A DNA stretch of 28,230 nucleotides from Bacillota bacterium (GCA_023436395.1 JAEZJJ010000069.1:1-28230); one strand, 5' to 3'. Counted from the first letter of the stretch, positions 16,309 through 24,256 are shown. Notes: generated by a model from the sequence alone, not told the origin. Made by a program: numbers and translations.

Positions 16309-17505
16309 TTAAAGCATAAATTCTTCATGCAAAACAGTAATAGCTTTAGAAACCATATCTTCTTTAATTAAACAAGAAATCGTTGTTAAAGAGTCAGCTG
16401 TTTGAAGTACTTCTATCTGAGCTTTTGTTAAAGCCTTAATAATACGAGCCATTACACCTGGAACCCCTGTCATACGCTCACCAATAGCAGTTATTTTTGC
16501 ACAATCTTCTATAATTTCATATCTATAATCGTGTTCACTAAGCAGTAATTCTAATTTTTTCTGTTCCTGTTTATCAATCGTAAATACTTTATATTGCGGG
16601 AAAATGTTAATAAGATCAATACTAATATCTAATTTTGCCATTTGAGAAAGAATATCTTGCTCAGCTAATATATTTTCATAGATGGTAAATTGTATACGAT
16701 TGCAACGATGTGCCACACTTGTAATAACCTTGTCGTTTGTTTCCAATTCGTAAGGTGCAATATTCTGGACAATATATGTGCCTACCTCATTAGAAAAAGT
16801 GTTTTTAATTACTAATGGTATATTAGCACGTTTCGCATATTCAACTGCCCTTGGATGAATAACTTTAGCCCCACTATCAGCCATTTGGAAAACTTCATTA
16901 TAACTAATAGCAGGGATAATCTTCGCTTTATTGCAAATATTAGGATCAGCTGTCATAATCCCATCTACATCAGTAAAAATTTCTATGCGTTCTGCCTTTA
17001 AAGCCATGCCCAGAATAGATGCAGTTGTATCACTTCCCCCTCTACCTATAGTAGTAATTTGGCCATCAGCTGTCATGCCTTGAAAACCTGCTACAATTGG
17101 CGTAATGCCTTCTTCTAATGCGGCTAAGAGTCCTTCAGGTTTAGTATATAATAAATCTGCTTTTTTATGATAACTATCAGTAATAATACCTGCCTGCCCA
17201 CCTGTAAAAGCACGAGCCTTTATACCTGTATCATTTAAAAGTGTAGCTATTGTTACAGCTGAAATAATCTCCCCACAAGATAAAAGTAAGTCATAAGCAT
17301 GATTGCTCATCTCTCCTGCTGTTTCTGTTACAAAATCAATCAGTGTATCTGTTGCATAAGGAAATCCTTTTCGGCCAATTGCTGATACAACTACTACAGG
17401 CTCTTCTCCTTTTTCTTTTGCTGATTTAATTTTTTCGATAACTTTATTTCTACTTTCTGCTGTGGCTACAGAGGTACCACCAAATTTTTGAACAATGATG
17501 TGCAT
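16309..17505 (-). CDS. dapG: Aspartate kinase
   Basis: Aspartokinase makes aspartyl phosphate, the first step to diaminopimelate, lysine, threonine and, in spores, dipicolinate. The kinase motifs are KFGGTS (7-12), GRGGSDTTA (154-162) and FTDVDGIMTADP (177-188). Two ACT regulatory domains occupy about 265-398. At 398 residues it is a normal stand-alone enzyme. The name dapG follows its place upstream of tepA-ylzJ-spoIIIE, as in Bacillus, where DapG is the diaminopimelate-sensitive isozyme. Effector specificity cannot be read from the sequence. No lysine riboswitch is present in the 73 bp upstream. Confidence 0.92.
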   Translation of the reverse strand: MHIIVQKFGGTSVATAESRNKVIEKIKSAKEKGEEPVVVVSAIGRKGFPYATDTLIDFVTETAGEMSNHAYDLLLSCGEIISAVTIATLLNDTGIKARAFTGGQAGIITDSYHKKADLLYTKPEGLLAALEEGITPIVAGFQGMTADGQITTIGRGGSDTTASILGMALKAERIEIFTDVDGIMTADPNICNKAKIIPAISYNEVFQMADSGAKVIHPRAVEYAKRANIPLVIKNTFSNEVGTYIVQNIAPYELETNDKVITSVAHRCNRIQFTIYENILAEQDILSQMAKLDISIDLINIFPQYKVFTIDKQEQKKLELLLSEHDYRYEIIEDCAKITAIGERMTGVPGVMARIIKALTKAQIEVLQTADSLTTISCLIKEDMVSKAITVLHEEFML

Positions 17506-17578
17506 ATTATCAAGTCCTTTCTCGTGTTATCATTTCTAGATTTATATATATTAATAAGTAAGTAAAATTAGAAGTGTC

Positions 17579-17824
17579 CTATGCTTTCATATAAGCTTCT
17601 AATGCTTTTGCTAATTGATCAGGACAAGATGTTCCTCTACTACGACAGTCAATACCTTTTAATTTACTAATAACTTCCTCTATAGGTAATCCCTTTACTA
17701 ACGCTACTACTCCCAATGCATTTCCAGGACAACCTCTTATGAATTCCACATTTTCAACAACCCCGTCTTTTATCTCAAAATGAATTTCTGATGAGCATAC
17801 CCCGGATGTTTTATAGATTTGCAT
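17579..17824 (-). CDS. TSCPD domain protein (TIGR03905 type)
   Basis: This 81-residue protein carries the GTSCPDQLAKAL motif near its C-terminus and two further cysteine motifs (SGVCSSEIHFEI, RGCPGNALGV). It matches the small stand-alone TSCPD proteins common in clostridia. The TSCPD domain also occurs at the end of some ribonucleotide reductases and may bind metal or nucleic acid; the function of the short form is unknown. The ATG at 17824 has AAGGAG 8 nt upstream and is preferred over a GTG 9 bp earlier. It lies 73 bp ahead of dapG and may be co-transcribed with it. Confidence 0.85.
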   Translation of the reverse strand: MQIYKTSGVCSSEIHFEIKDGVVENVEFIRGCPGNALGVVALVKGLPIEEVISKLKGIDCRSRGTSCPDQLAKALEAYMKA

Positions 17825-17863
17825 AATTATCACTCCTTACTTTATGTCAATTGAACCACTTGT

Positions 17864-17872
17864 ATTATAGCA
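17864..17872 (-). promoter_or_regulatory. Extended -10 promoter of the TSCPD gene
   Basis: On the minus strand TGCTATAAT lies about 40 bp before the ATG. The -35 is only a T-rich stretch. The same 10-mer ATGCTATAAT occurs at the DUF1015 and spoIIIE promoters. Confidence 0.55.
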
Positions 17873-17898
17873 TAGAGTTAATTTTTAAAAAACCTTAG

Positions 17899-17927
17899 TT
17901 GCTAACAAATTAATTTTACTCTATACT
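17899..17927 (+). promoter_or_regulatory. Promoter of the nucleoid-associated protein gene
   Basis: TTGCTA (17899-17904) and TATACT (17922-17927) are separated by 17 bp, a good vegetative promoter. It lies back to back with the promoter of the TSCPD gene. Confidence 0.7.
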
Positions 17928-17984
17928 ATTTATGTTTTAATGAGATATTTGAGATAACTATTTATATATAGGGAGATTATTAAT

Positions 17985-18965
17985 ATGAGTATTACTTTTA
18001 AACATACAATTATTCATGTTCTAGATGTAACTATGAATATGCCACTCTTTTCAACTGAATTGCTACCTTTAAGTGATGAAACTGAAAGTTTTATTACAAA
18101 ACATTTAATCAAAATATTTGAAAGTAGTGCCAGTAGTAATGCTGTTTTTAAAGAAAGTGCTTCTTTGCCACAGGTTTTAGAAGCACCTTTGGACAGAGAA
18201 AGTTTTGCGCAACTTTCACATGATATGGCTGAAGTTTTTTATCGGTATATGATTGAATATGAGACAATTCCTAGTGGTGATCTTGTTGTAACTCATTTTT
18301 CAATGAATGCACACGACTACCTTGGTATTTTTAAATTGAATTATAAAGAAGAATTCACTCATTTTGTAGAACAAAACGAAGTCGGTGTAATAGCACGTAT
18401 TATTAAGCACAAAGGCGTTTTTCCTTCAGCAAGTAAACAGGTTGACGAAGGAATTATTATTAATATTGATGATTTAAGTGTTATTTTATTAGATGGAACT
18501 AAAAGTAAATATCTTTCTCTTCTTTTTGATTTAGAATCTAAACTTTCAGTGAAAGAAACCATTAAAGCAATGGAAAAGGTAGCAACAAAGGTTATCGAAG
18601 AACATTATGATAACCCATTAAATGCACTTTCTGAACTTAAAAATAATATTTCAGAAAGTATAGCACGTACGCAAACTATACCTGTTCAAGAAATCATGGC
18701 ACAAACTTTTGGAAATGATGAAGAAGTTTTTGAAAGTTGCTCTATGCAAATGGAGGAATATGGCATTAAAGAAGCTAAGGTAGAAGTTGTTGATACTAAA
18801 ATTTCCAATAAGTTTACTTCTCAGAAACTTAAAACGGATACTGGTATTGAGATCAAGTTTCCTATCCATCTTTTTAAAGATCCTGACTTTATTGAAATTA
18901 TTAATAATCCAAATGGTACTTTATCCATTGTCATAAAAAATGTATCGCAGATTATCAATAAGTAA
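17985..18965 (+). CDS. Nucleoid-associated protein, NdpA/YejK family
   Basis: This 326-residue protein resembles the NA37/YejK family (PF04245) as found in clostridia. It opens with an ITFKHTIIHVLDVTMNMPLFS segment, has a central EVGVIARIIKHKGVFPSASKQVDEG region and ends in a strand-rich tail (GIEIKFPIHLFKDPDFIEI, about 289-307). The E. coli member binds the nucleoid; the role in spore formers is not known to me. No membrane segment or signal peptide is visible. It is transcribed alone, from the promoter at 17899 to the terminator at 18995-19031, between dapG and dpaA. Confidence 0.8.
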   Translation: MSITFKHTIIHVLDVTMNMPLFSTELLPLSDETESFITKHLIKIFESSASSNAVFKESASLPQVLEAPLDRESFAQLSHDMAEVFYRYMIEYETIPSGDLVVTHFSMNAHDYLGIFKLNYKEEFTHFVEQNEVGVIARIIKHKGVFPSASKQVDEGIIINIDDLSVILLDGTKSKYLSLLFDLESKLSVKETIKAMEKVATKVIEEHYDNPLNALSELKNNISESIARTQTIPVQEIMAQTFGNDEEVFESCSMQMEEYGIKEAKVEVVDTKISNKFTSQKLKTDTGIEIKFPIHLFKDPDFIEIINNPNGTLSIVIKNVSQIINK

Positions 18966-18994
18966 TACTTATAGTAGCAAATAAACGATTAAAT

Positions 18995-19031
18995 AAAATG
19001 TCCATGCTAGAATATCTAGAATGGACATTTT
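18995..19031 (+). terminator. Terminator of the nucleoid-associated protein gene
   Basis: An 11-bp perfect stem (AAAATGTCCAT, 18995-19005 with 19021-19031) has a 15-nt loop and ends in TTTT. It can act in both directions. Confidence 0.8.
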
Positions 19032-19101
19032 CTATTTTGATTGTAGTTGTATTAATATTTTTCTATACTACTACATAACTTTTGAAGTCTTATAAGGCAA
19101 G

Positions 19102-19130
19102 CACAAACATCCTTTTTTTAACATATGCTA
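19102..19130 (+). promoter_or_regulatory. SigK-type promoter of dpaA-dpaB
   Basis: CACA (19102-19105), 16 bp, then CATATGCTA (19122-19130) fits the Bacillus SigK consensus mACm-N16-CATAnnnTA at every fixed position. No SigA promoter of similar quality is visible here. Transcription would start near 19137, about 30 bp before dpaA. Confidence 0.75.
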
Positions 19131-19167
19131 TAGTGCAGACATTTTATATAAGCTGGAGGATTGAAAT

Positions 19168-20040
19168 ATGACTGGAATTTCTGTTGCAATAGTTGGTGGT
19201 GACCTAAGATTTGTTAGATTAGCTCAAATTCTGTATGAAAAAGGATTTCTTGTATCCGTATATGGCTTATGTCATCCTGATCTACCAGAAGGTATTTATC
19301 AGTGTACCTCTATCAGTGAGGTTAAAGATATTCCTTTTATTATTGGGCCTATTCCTTTTTCAAAAGATAACAAATGTCTTTTTACACCGATGTGTAATAC
19401 CTATATTTCGCTTGAACAATTTTTCTTAGCTGCCACTAATAGCTTTGTTTTAGGTAGTGTTATTAACCCTACCCTTAGAAACCTTTTTGATAAGCACCAT
19501 ATAAGATGGTGTGATATTATGGATTTAGATGAAATTGCTATTTTAAATGCCATTCCTACTGCAGAAGGTGCTATCCAATATGCAATGCAAAACAGTGAGA
19601 TTACTTTGCATAATAGCCAATGCCTTGTATTAGGATTTGGTCGTTGTGGTAAAATATTAGCGCACAAATTACAAGCTTTAGGAGCTAAAGTTTCTGTAGA
19701 AGCTCGTTCAACCAAGGATCTAGCTTATATTAGCACTTATGGTTACAGACCAGTTCCACTAGAAGATCTTACTTCATATTTAAATGAGTTTGATTTTATT
19801 TTTAATACTATTCCCGTTCGCTTGTTAACCTCATCTTTTGTTGATTTATTCACTCCAGAAGTTGTTTATATTGAACTCGCTTCTACACCTGGAGGTATAG
19901 ATGTTGATTATGCGCAACAAAAAGGTATATGTTATGTACCTGCCCCAAGTTTACCTGGTATAGTAGCCCCTAAAACTGCTGCTAATATTCTTTATCAATG
20001 TCTTTTACTCATTTTACGTAATCAGGGGGCTCATATATGA
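19168..20040 (+). CDS. dpaA: Dipicolinate synthase subunit A
   Basis: DpaA (SpoVFA) forms with DpaB the enzyme that turns dihydrodipicolinate into dipicolinic acid, which fills the spore core with calcium. The 290-residue protein has an N-terminal domain followed by a Rossmann motif GFGRCG (156-161) for the pyridine nucleotide. Blocks such as IELASTPGGIDVDYA and YVPAPSLPGIVAPKTAA are typical. A GGAGG site precedes the ATG. Its end overlaps dpaB by 4 bp. The upstream SigK-type promoter suggests late mother-cell expression, as known for Bacillus. Confidence 0.96.
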   Translation: MTGISVAIVGGDLRFVRLAQILYEKGFLVSVYGLCHPDLPEGIYQCTSISEVKDIPFIIGPIPFSKDNKCLFTPMCNTYISLEQFFLAATNSFVLGSVINPTLRNLFDKHHIRWCDIMDLDEIAILNAIPTAEGAIQYAMQNSEITLHNSQCLVLGFGRCGKILAHKLQALGAKVSVEARSTKDLAYISTYGYRPVPLEDLTSYLNEFDFIFNTIPVRLLTSSFVDLFTPEVVYIELASTPGGIDVDYAQQKGICYVPAPSLPGIVAPKTAANILYQCLLLILRNQGAHI

Positions 20041-20624
20041 AAAACTTAGATGGATTAAATTTAGGCGTAGCACTTTGTGGCTCGTTTTGTACTTTTTCTA
20101 AAACTATTGTCCTCATAGAGGAACTTGTTAATAAGGGACTTAATGTATTTCCTATTATGTCATTTAATGCCTATAACACATGTACTCGTTTTGGGAAGCC
20201 AGAAGATATTATTAATAAGATTGAAACCTTAACTGGCAAGTCTATTATTCATACAATAGTAGATGCTGAACCACTTGGCCCTAAAGGCATTCTAGATGCT
20301 ATCCTTGTTGTACCTTGTACAGGAAATACGCTTGCTAAAATGACTTATGGCATTACTGATACACCTGTTCTCTTGGCTGCAAAATCACTTATGAGAAATG
20401 GTAAACCAATTATTATTGCACTTGCAACAAATGATGGAATAGGTGGAAATCTTAAAAACATTGGATATATGATTAATAAAAAAGATATTTACTTTGTCCC
20501 ACTCGGTCAAGATGATACTGTTAAAAAGCCGTATTCTCTAGTAGCTGATTTTTCTAGAACAATTTCTACAATAGAATTTGCCCTAAATGGCCAACAAATA
20601 CAACCCATTTTTATTGAGTACTAA
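20037..20624 (+). CDS. dpaB: Dipicolinate synthase subunit B
   Basis: DpaB (SpoVFB) is the flavoprotein-fold partner of DpaA. The start LNLGVALCGSFCTFSKTI and the block VVPCTGNTLAKMTYGITDTP mark the family. The 195-residue length is usual. It overlaps dpaA by 4 bp (ATGA), so the two subunits are probably translated in equal amounts. In Bacillus asd and dapG follow; here a terminator follows directly and dapG lies on the opposite strand on the other side of dpaA. Confidence 0.96.
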   Translation: MKNLDGLNLGVALCGSFCTFSKTIVLIEELVNKGLNVFPIMSFNAYNTCTRFGKPEDIINKIETLTGKSIIHTIVDAEPLGPKGILDAILVVPCTGNTLAKMTYGITDTPVLLAAKSLMRNGKPIIIALATNDGIGGNLKNIGYMINKKDIYFVPLGQDDTVKKPYSLVADFSRTISTIEFALNGQQIQPIFIEY

Positions 20625-20630
20625 TTAATT

Positions 20631-20675
20631 CAGCATATGTAGTCTAGAGTTTTATAGAGTATATATGCTGTTTTT
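20631..20675 (+). terminator. Terminator of dpaA-dpaB
   Basis: CAGCATAT (20631-20638) pairs with ATATGCTG (20663-20670) and is followed by five T. The loop is long (24 nt), with possible extra pairing. Confidence 0.75.
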
Positions 20676-20844
20676 GTATCGAAAATCAACCTATTATGTT
20701 ATACTAATTTGTATATAGATTAATCAAAATATTATTTAATAGTGGCTAAGTTTTATCATAACTATCTTCTACATATTTATAGTAGCTAATTTATATATGT
20801 ATTGATAGACAACTCCAAAAATGTCTTTAGCTTTGACTAATGTC
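20676..20844. other. AT-rich intergenic stretch, nothing recognised
   Basis: No reading frame with a plausible ribosome site and no known RNA motif was seen between the dpaB terminator and the mltG promoter. Confidence 0.4.
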
Positions 20845-20873
20845 TTGAATTAGGTGACAAGAATAGTTATAAT
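20845..20873 (+). promoter_or_regulatory. Promoter of mltG
   Basis: TTGAAT (20845-20850), 17 bp, TATAAT (20868-20873). Transcription would start near 20880, and AAGGAG follows close to the ATG at 20905. Confidence 0.75.
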
Positions 20874-20904
20874 TTTTTTATAAAATTATTTTAAGGAGAT
20901 TATT

Positions 20905-22017
20905 ATGGCTAAAAAACGTGGTGTTACACGAATTTTAATAAGTACTACTCTAAGCTTTTCTATTTTAATAATAGGTATATTTTTTTGCTATAAAGCAATT
21001 GTTTCTTCTTTCAATTATACATCTAACATTATAGAAGAAGAGGTAGCTAGAGAATCTAGTAAAGATGTTTCTAAAATGACATTACAAGTTACACCCGCGA
21101 CTAACCTCACTGAAATTGCAAATGCGCTTTACGAGAAAGGTTTTATTACAGATATTAATTACTTTAAATTGGAGGCTAAGTTATATCATGCCACTTCAGG
21201 GTATATTCCTGGAAAATATGATATTAGTAGTAACATGTCTAGTATAGAAATTCTTAAAAGGCTTACAACAAGCATAAAAAATGAACAAGAAACTATTAAA
21301 TTCACAATTCCTGAAGGCTTTACTATTAATCAGATTGCACAAACTTTAGAGGATAAAAAAATTGTAACTAAAGAGGCTTTTATAGATGCTGTTGTTAATA
21401 AGAATTTTGATACAGAGTATAACTTCTTAAAAGATATTCCTACTAATAGTAACTATCAATATAAATTAGAAGGTTATCTCTTTCCTGATACATATATAGT
21501 CCCTAAAAATATTACTGCAGAAGAAATTATTATTATGATGCTTAATCGTTTTGAGGATATCACCTCAAAATATGCTGGCTATCTCAAAAACTCATCTTAT
21601 ACGCTTCATGAAATTATAACCATAGCATCAATCATTGAGCAGGAAGCTAAACTGAGTGAAGAACGTCCTATTATATCTGGTGTCATCTATAATCGATTGC
21701 GTGATGAGATGTATCTTCAAATGTGCTCTACTGTTCAGTATAAACTAAACAAGCGCAAAGCTAATCTTACAACTGATGATTTAGCTTATGATACCCCTTA
21801 TAATACCTATCTTTATAACGGTTTACCTATTGGACCTATTTGTATGCCTGGGGAAGATTCTATACGTGCTGCTTTTTCACCAGAAGTACATGACTACTAT
21901 TTCTTTGTAGTAGATGATGAAGAAAAAGGAACACATTTCTTTAGTAGTACGCTTTCAGAGCATGCTGTTGCTAAAGATCGGTACAAACAAAATAATGACA
22001 TTAATTTTACAGAATAA
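20905..22017 (+). CDS. mltG: Endolytic transglycosylase MltG
   Basis: MltG is a membrane-anchored lytic transglycosylase that cuts nascent glycan strands and sets their length. A single membrane segment lies at about 9-30, with the rest outside. A LysM-like part (about 58-125) is followed by the YceG domain. The catalytic glutamate is probably E245 in ITIASIIEQEAK, and the LEGYLFPDTY (188-197) and YNTYLYNGLPIGPICMPGEDSI (299-320) blocks are conserved. At 370 residues it has the usual length. In Bacillus the same gene (yrrL) also precedes trmR (yrrM) and trhP. Confidence 0.95.
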   Translation: MAKKRGVTRILISTTLSFSILIIGIFFCYKAIVSSFNYTSNIIEEEVARESSKDVSKMTLQVTPATNLTEIANALYEKGFITDINYFKLEAKLYHATSGYIPGKYDISSNMSSIEILKRLTTSIKNEQETIKFTIPEGFTINQIAQTLEDKKIVTKEAFIDAVVNKNFDTEYNFLKDIPTNSNYQYKLEGYLFPDTYIVPKNITAEEIIIMMLNRFEDITSKYAGYLKNSSYTLHEIITIASIIEQEAKLSEERPIISGVIYNRLRDEMYLQMCSTVQYKLNKRKANLTTDDLAYDTPYNTYLYNGLPIGPICMPGEDSIRAAFSPEVHDYYFFVVDDEEKGTHFFSSTLSEHAVAKDRYKQNNDINFTE

Positions 22018-22052
22018 AGGAATTTCATTTTTTAATAACGCTGTATCAAAAA

Positions 22053-22134
22053 AAGAGTATATACTTGATGTGACCCCAATAAGTTAGATTTTTAGGTCTA
22101 ACTTATTGGGGTCACATCAACTTTATATACTCTT
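22053..22134. terminator. Hairpin after mltG, interrupted by a palindromic insertion
   Basis: The two arms AAGAGTATATA (22053-22063) and TATATACTCTT (22124-22134) are exact complements. With the 54-bp element and one copy of its ACT duplication removed they close on a 3-nt loop. A-rich sequence lies on the left and T-rich on the right. It probably served as the mltG terminator before the insertion. Confidence 0.65.
22066..22119. mobile_element. 54-bp palindromic element with IS3-like ends
   Basis: Two perfect 23-bp arms (22066-22088 and 22097-22119) begin TGATGTGACCCCAATAAG and enclose 8 nt. The ends are TGA...TCA, and the GACCCCAA...AGTTAGA pattern resembles inverted repeats of the IS3 family (IS150 group). 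A direct repeat ACT flanks it (22063-22065 and 22120-22122), matching the 3-bp target duplication of that family. There is no transposase, so this is a minimal, non-autonomous element. The family assignment rests on memory of typical ends. Confidence 0.65.
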
Positions 22135-22149
22135 ATTTATATAAATCAA

Positions 22150-22196
22150 AATGGTCAAGTGAATTTACACAATAATCATTCTAATAAATGACCATT
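22150..22196 (+). terminator. Possible second hairpin upstream of trmR
   Basis: AATGGTCA (22150-22157) pairs with TGACCATT (22189-22196), with GAAT/ATTC pairing inside the loop, and a pyrimidine-rich tract follows. It could be a terminator for mltG. The long loop makes this uncertain. Confidence 0.35.
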
Positions 22197-22269
22197 ATCT
22201 ATTTCTTCTATTTTTTCTTACTTTCTCCTATTAGTAAATCCGTTTTTTTAATTAGTTTAGATTTACCTC

Positions 22270-22298
22270 TTGAATTTACGATGTTTTTCCTTTATAGT
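22270..22298 (+). promoter_or_regulatory. Promoter of trmR-trhP
   Basis: TTGAAT (22270-22275), 17 bp, TATAGT (22293-22298). It lies downstream of an in-frame upstream start candidate at 22188 and therefore supports the shorter trmR reading. Confidence 0.7.
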
Positions 22299-22331
22299 GG
22301 CATAAGAGAATATTTTAGAAAGGGTCTTATT

Positions 22332-23006
22332 ATGAGTGAAATTAATTATAGCTACATTGTTGAATATATCAGAGCACTTCATGAAATGCCACACTCTTCT
22401 CTTTTAGCCAATATTGAACATCAAGTTGCAATAGAGGCTGAAACTTGGCCCATAATAAAACCTGAAGTTGCAGATTTTATCAAAGTACAACTTTCATTAG
22501 TACAGCCAAGTACAATACTGGAAATTGGAACTGCTGTTGGGTATTCTTCAATATTTATGAGTTCTTATTTAAAAGAAGGTGGTAAAATTACTACCTTAGA
22601 ACGTTTTGAATATATGTTAGGCCAAGCACGCAAAAATATTAAGGCTGCTGGTCTTGAAGATACCATTGAAATTATTGAAGGTGATGCTGCTATCACCTTA
22701 AAACAATTACCTAGTGAAAGCTTTGATGTTATTTTTATGGACTGCGCTAAAGGACAGTACATTAATTTTTTACCTGAATGTATTCGTTTACTTAAACCAA
22801 ATGGATTACTCATTACAGATAATGTACTGCATAAGGGAACGGTAGCACGTTCACGCTATTTAATTGATCGTAGACAACGTACGACACATTCAAGATTAAG
22901 AGAATTTTTATGGACTATCACCCATAGTGATAAACTTAGATCAAGTGTTATTCCTATTGGTGATGGTGTTGCACTCAGCTACAAAATAGGAGGAACAGAA
23001 AAATGA
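22332..23006 (+). CDS. trmR: tRNA 5-hydroxyuridine methyltransferase TrmR
   Basis: This is a class I SAM-dependent O-methyltransferase of the YrrM type. YrrM/TrmR methylates 5-hydroxyuridine at the tRNA wobble position to methoxyuridine. The SAM motif ILEIGTAVGYSS, the GKITTLER strand end and the metal-binding DVIFMDCAKGQY region are clear. I start at 22332 (MSEINYSYIVEYIRAL, 224 residues) because AGAAAGGG lies just upstream and the promoter at 22270-22298 would fall inside the longer frame. It overlaps trhP by 4 bp, and the partner enzyme makes its substrate, which supports TrmR over a general O-methyltransferase. Confidence 0.87.
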   Translation: MSEINYSYIVEYIRALHEMPHSSLLANIEHQVAIEAETWPIIKPEVADFIKVQLSLVQPSTILEIGTAVGYSSIFMSSYLKEGGKITTLERFEYMLGQARKNIKAAGLEDTIEIIEGDAAITLKQLPSESFDVIFMDCAKGQYINFLPECIRLLKPNGLLITDNVLHKGTVARSRYLIDRRQRTTHSRLREFLWTITHSDKLRSSVIPIGDGVALSYKIGGTEK

Positions 23007-24256
23007 GTCATCAAAAAAAAGTAGAATTACTTGCACCAGCAGGTAGTCTTGAAAATTTAAAAATTGCTGTACTATATGGTGCAGATGCTATTTATATAGG
23101 CGGAAATAAATATGGGCTTCGTGCAAAAGCTAAAAACTTTACACCTGAAGAAATGAAAGAAGGTATTGAATTTGCTCATGCACATGGTGTACAAGTTTAT
23201 GTAACTTGTAATATCTTTGCACACGAAGCAGATTTTGAGGGAATGAAACAATATTTCTTATACCTTGAGTCAATTGGAGTAGATGCACTTATTGTTGCAG
23301 ACCCAGGTGTCTTTAGTATAGTACGTGAAACTGTACCGAATATGGAAGTTCATATTTCTACACAGGCTAATAATACAAATCATCATGCGGCTCTTTTTTG
23401 GGCTAAACAAGGGGCAAAACGTATTGTAACAGCTCGAGAACTTTCTTTTGCAGAAATTAAAACAATGCGAGATAATTTACCTGAAGATATTGATTTAGAG
23501 TCATTTGTGCATGGAGCAATGTGTATGGCCTACTCTGGACGTTGTCTTTTAAGCAACTATATGACCCATCGTGATGCTAACCACGGAGAATGTGCACAAC
23601 CTTGCCGTTGGAAATATAGTGTGGTAGAAGAAAAACGCCCTGGAGAATATATGCCAATTGAAGAAGATGAAAGAGGTACTTATATTTATAACTCTAGAGA
23701 TCTCTGTATGATTGAATATATCCCTGAGCTTATTGAAGCAGGAATTTATAGCTTTAAAATTGAAGGTCGTATGAAAACACCTCTATATGTTGCTACAGTT
23801 GTTAAAGCATATCGTGAAGCTATTGATGCCTATCTTGAATCTCCAGCAAAATTTGAAGCCAACAAACACTACTTCTTAAGTGAAGTAGGTAAGGCAAGTC
23901 ACCGTGAATTTACTACAGGATTCTATCAACATAAACCAACTGAAAATGACCAGACATATAGTCATAACTCATATGTACGTAATTATGATTTTTCAGGAAT
24001 GATTAAAGATTATAATCCAATTACTCAAATGGTAACCGTTGAACAGCGTAGAAAATTCTGTGTTGGTGATGAAGTTGAAATTTTAGTGCCACAAGGTACA
24101 TTTATTTCTGTTAAGATTGATGCTCTTTTTGATGAAGAAGGAAATCCTATTGAATCAGCACCTCATCCTAAACAAATTGTGCGTTTTAAATGTTCTCAAA
24201 TTGTTCCTGTCCCTTCTATTTTACGTAAATTTGAAGAAACAAGATTTGAAGATTAA
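23003..24256 (+). CDS. trhP: U32 family protein, tRNA uridine hydroxylation TrhP type
   Basis: This U32 'peptidase' family protein is of the TrhP (YrrN/YrrO, YegQ) kind, needed for prephenate-dependent hydroxylation of wobble uridine in tRNA. The family signature ESFVHGAMCMAYSGRC spans 166-181. C174, C181, C197 and C201 fit the iron-sulfur cysteines. A C-terminal barrel follows after about residue 330. The 417 residues are normal for the long form. Coupling with trmR (4-bp overlap) supports the role. Bacillus has two consecutive trhP genes; only one is here. Confidence 0.88.
   Translation: MSHQKKVELLAPAGSLENLKIAVLYGADAIYIGGNKYGLRAKAKNFTPEEMKEGIEFAHAHGVQVYVTCNIFAHEADFEGMKQYFLYLESIGVDALIVADPGVFSIVRETVPNMEVHISTQANNTNHHAALFWAKQGAKRIVTARELSFAEIKTMRDNLPEDIDLESFVHGAMCMAYSGRCLLSNYMTHRDANHGECAQPCRWKYSVVEEKRPGEYMPIEEDERGTYIYNSRDLCMIEYIPELIEAGIYSFKIEGRMKTPLYVATVVKAYREAIDAYLESPAKFEANKHYFLSEVGKASHREFTTGFYQHKPTENDQTYSHNSYVRNYDFSGMIKDYNPITQMVTVEQRRKFCVGDEVEILVPQGTFISVKIDALFDEEGNPIESAPHPKQIVRFKCSQIVPVPSILRKFEETRFED

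Noticed and set aside
17506..17578. Possible lysine riboswitch before dapG
   Set aside because: The gap is only 73 bp, too short, and no conserved lysine-riboswitch elements are visible.
22188..22331. N-terminal extension of trmR by 48 residues
   Set aside because: It would contain a good promoter and a hydrophobic, unconserved sequence; the ATG at 22332 has a ribosome site and gives the family length.
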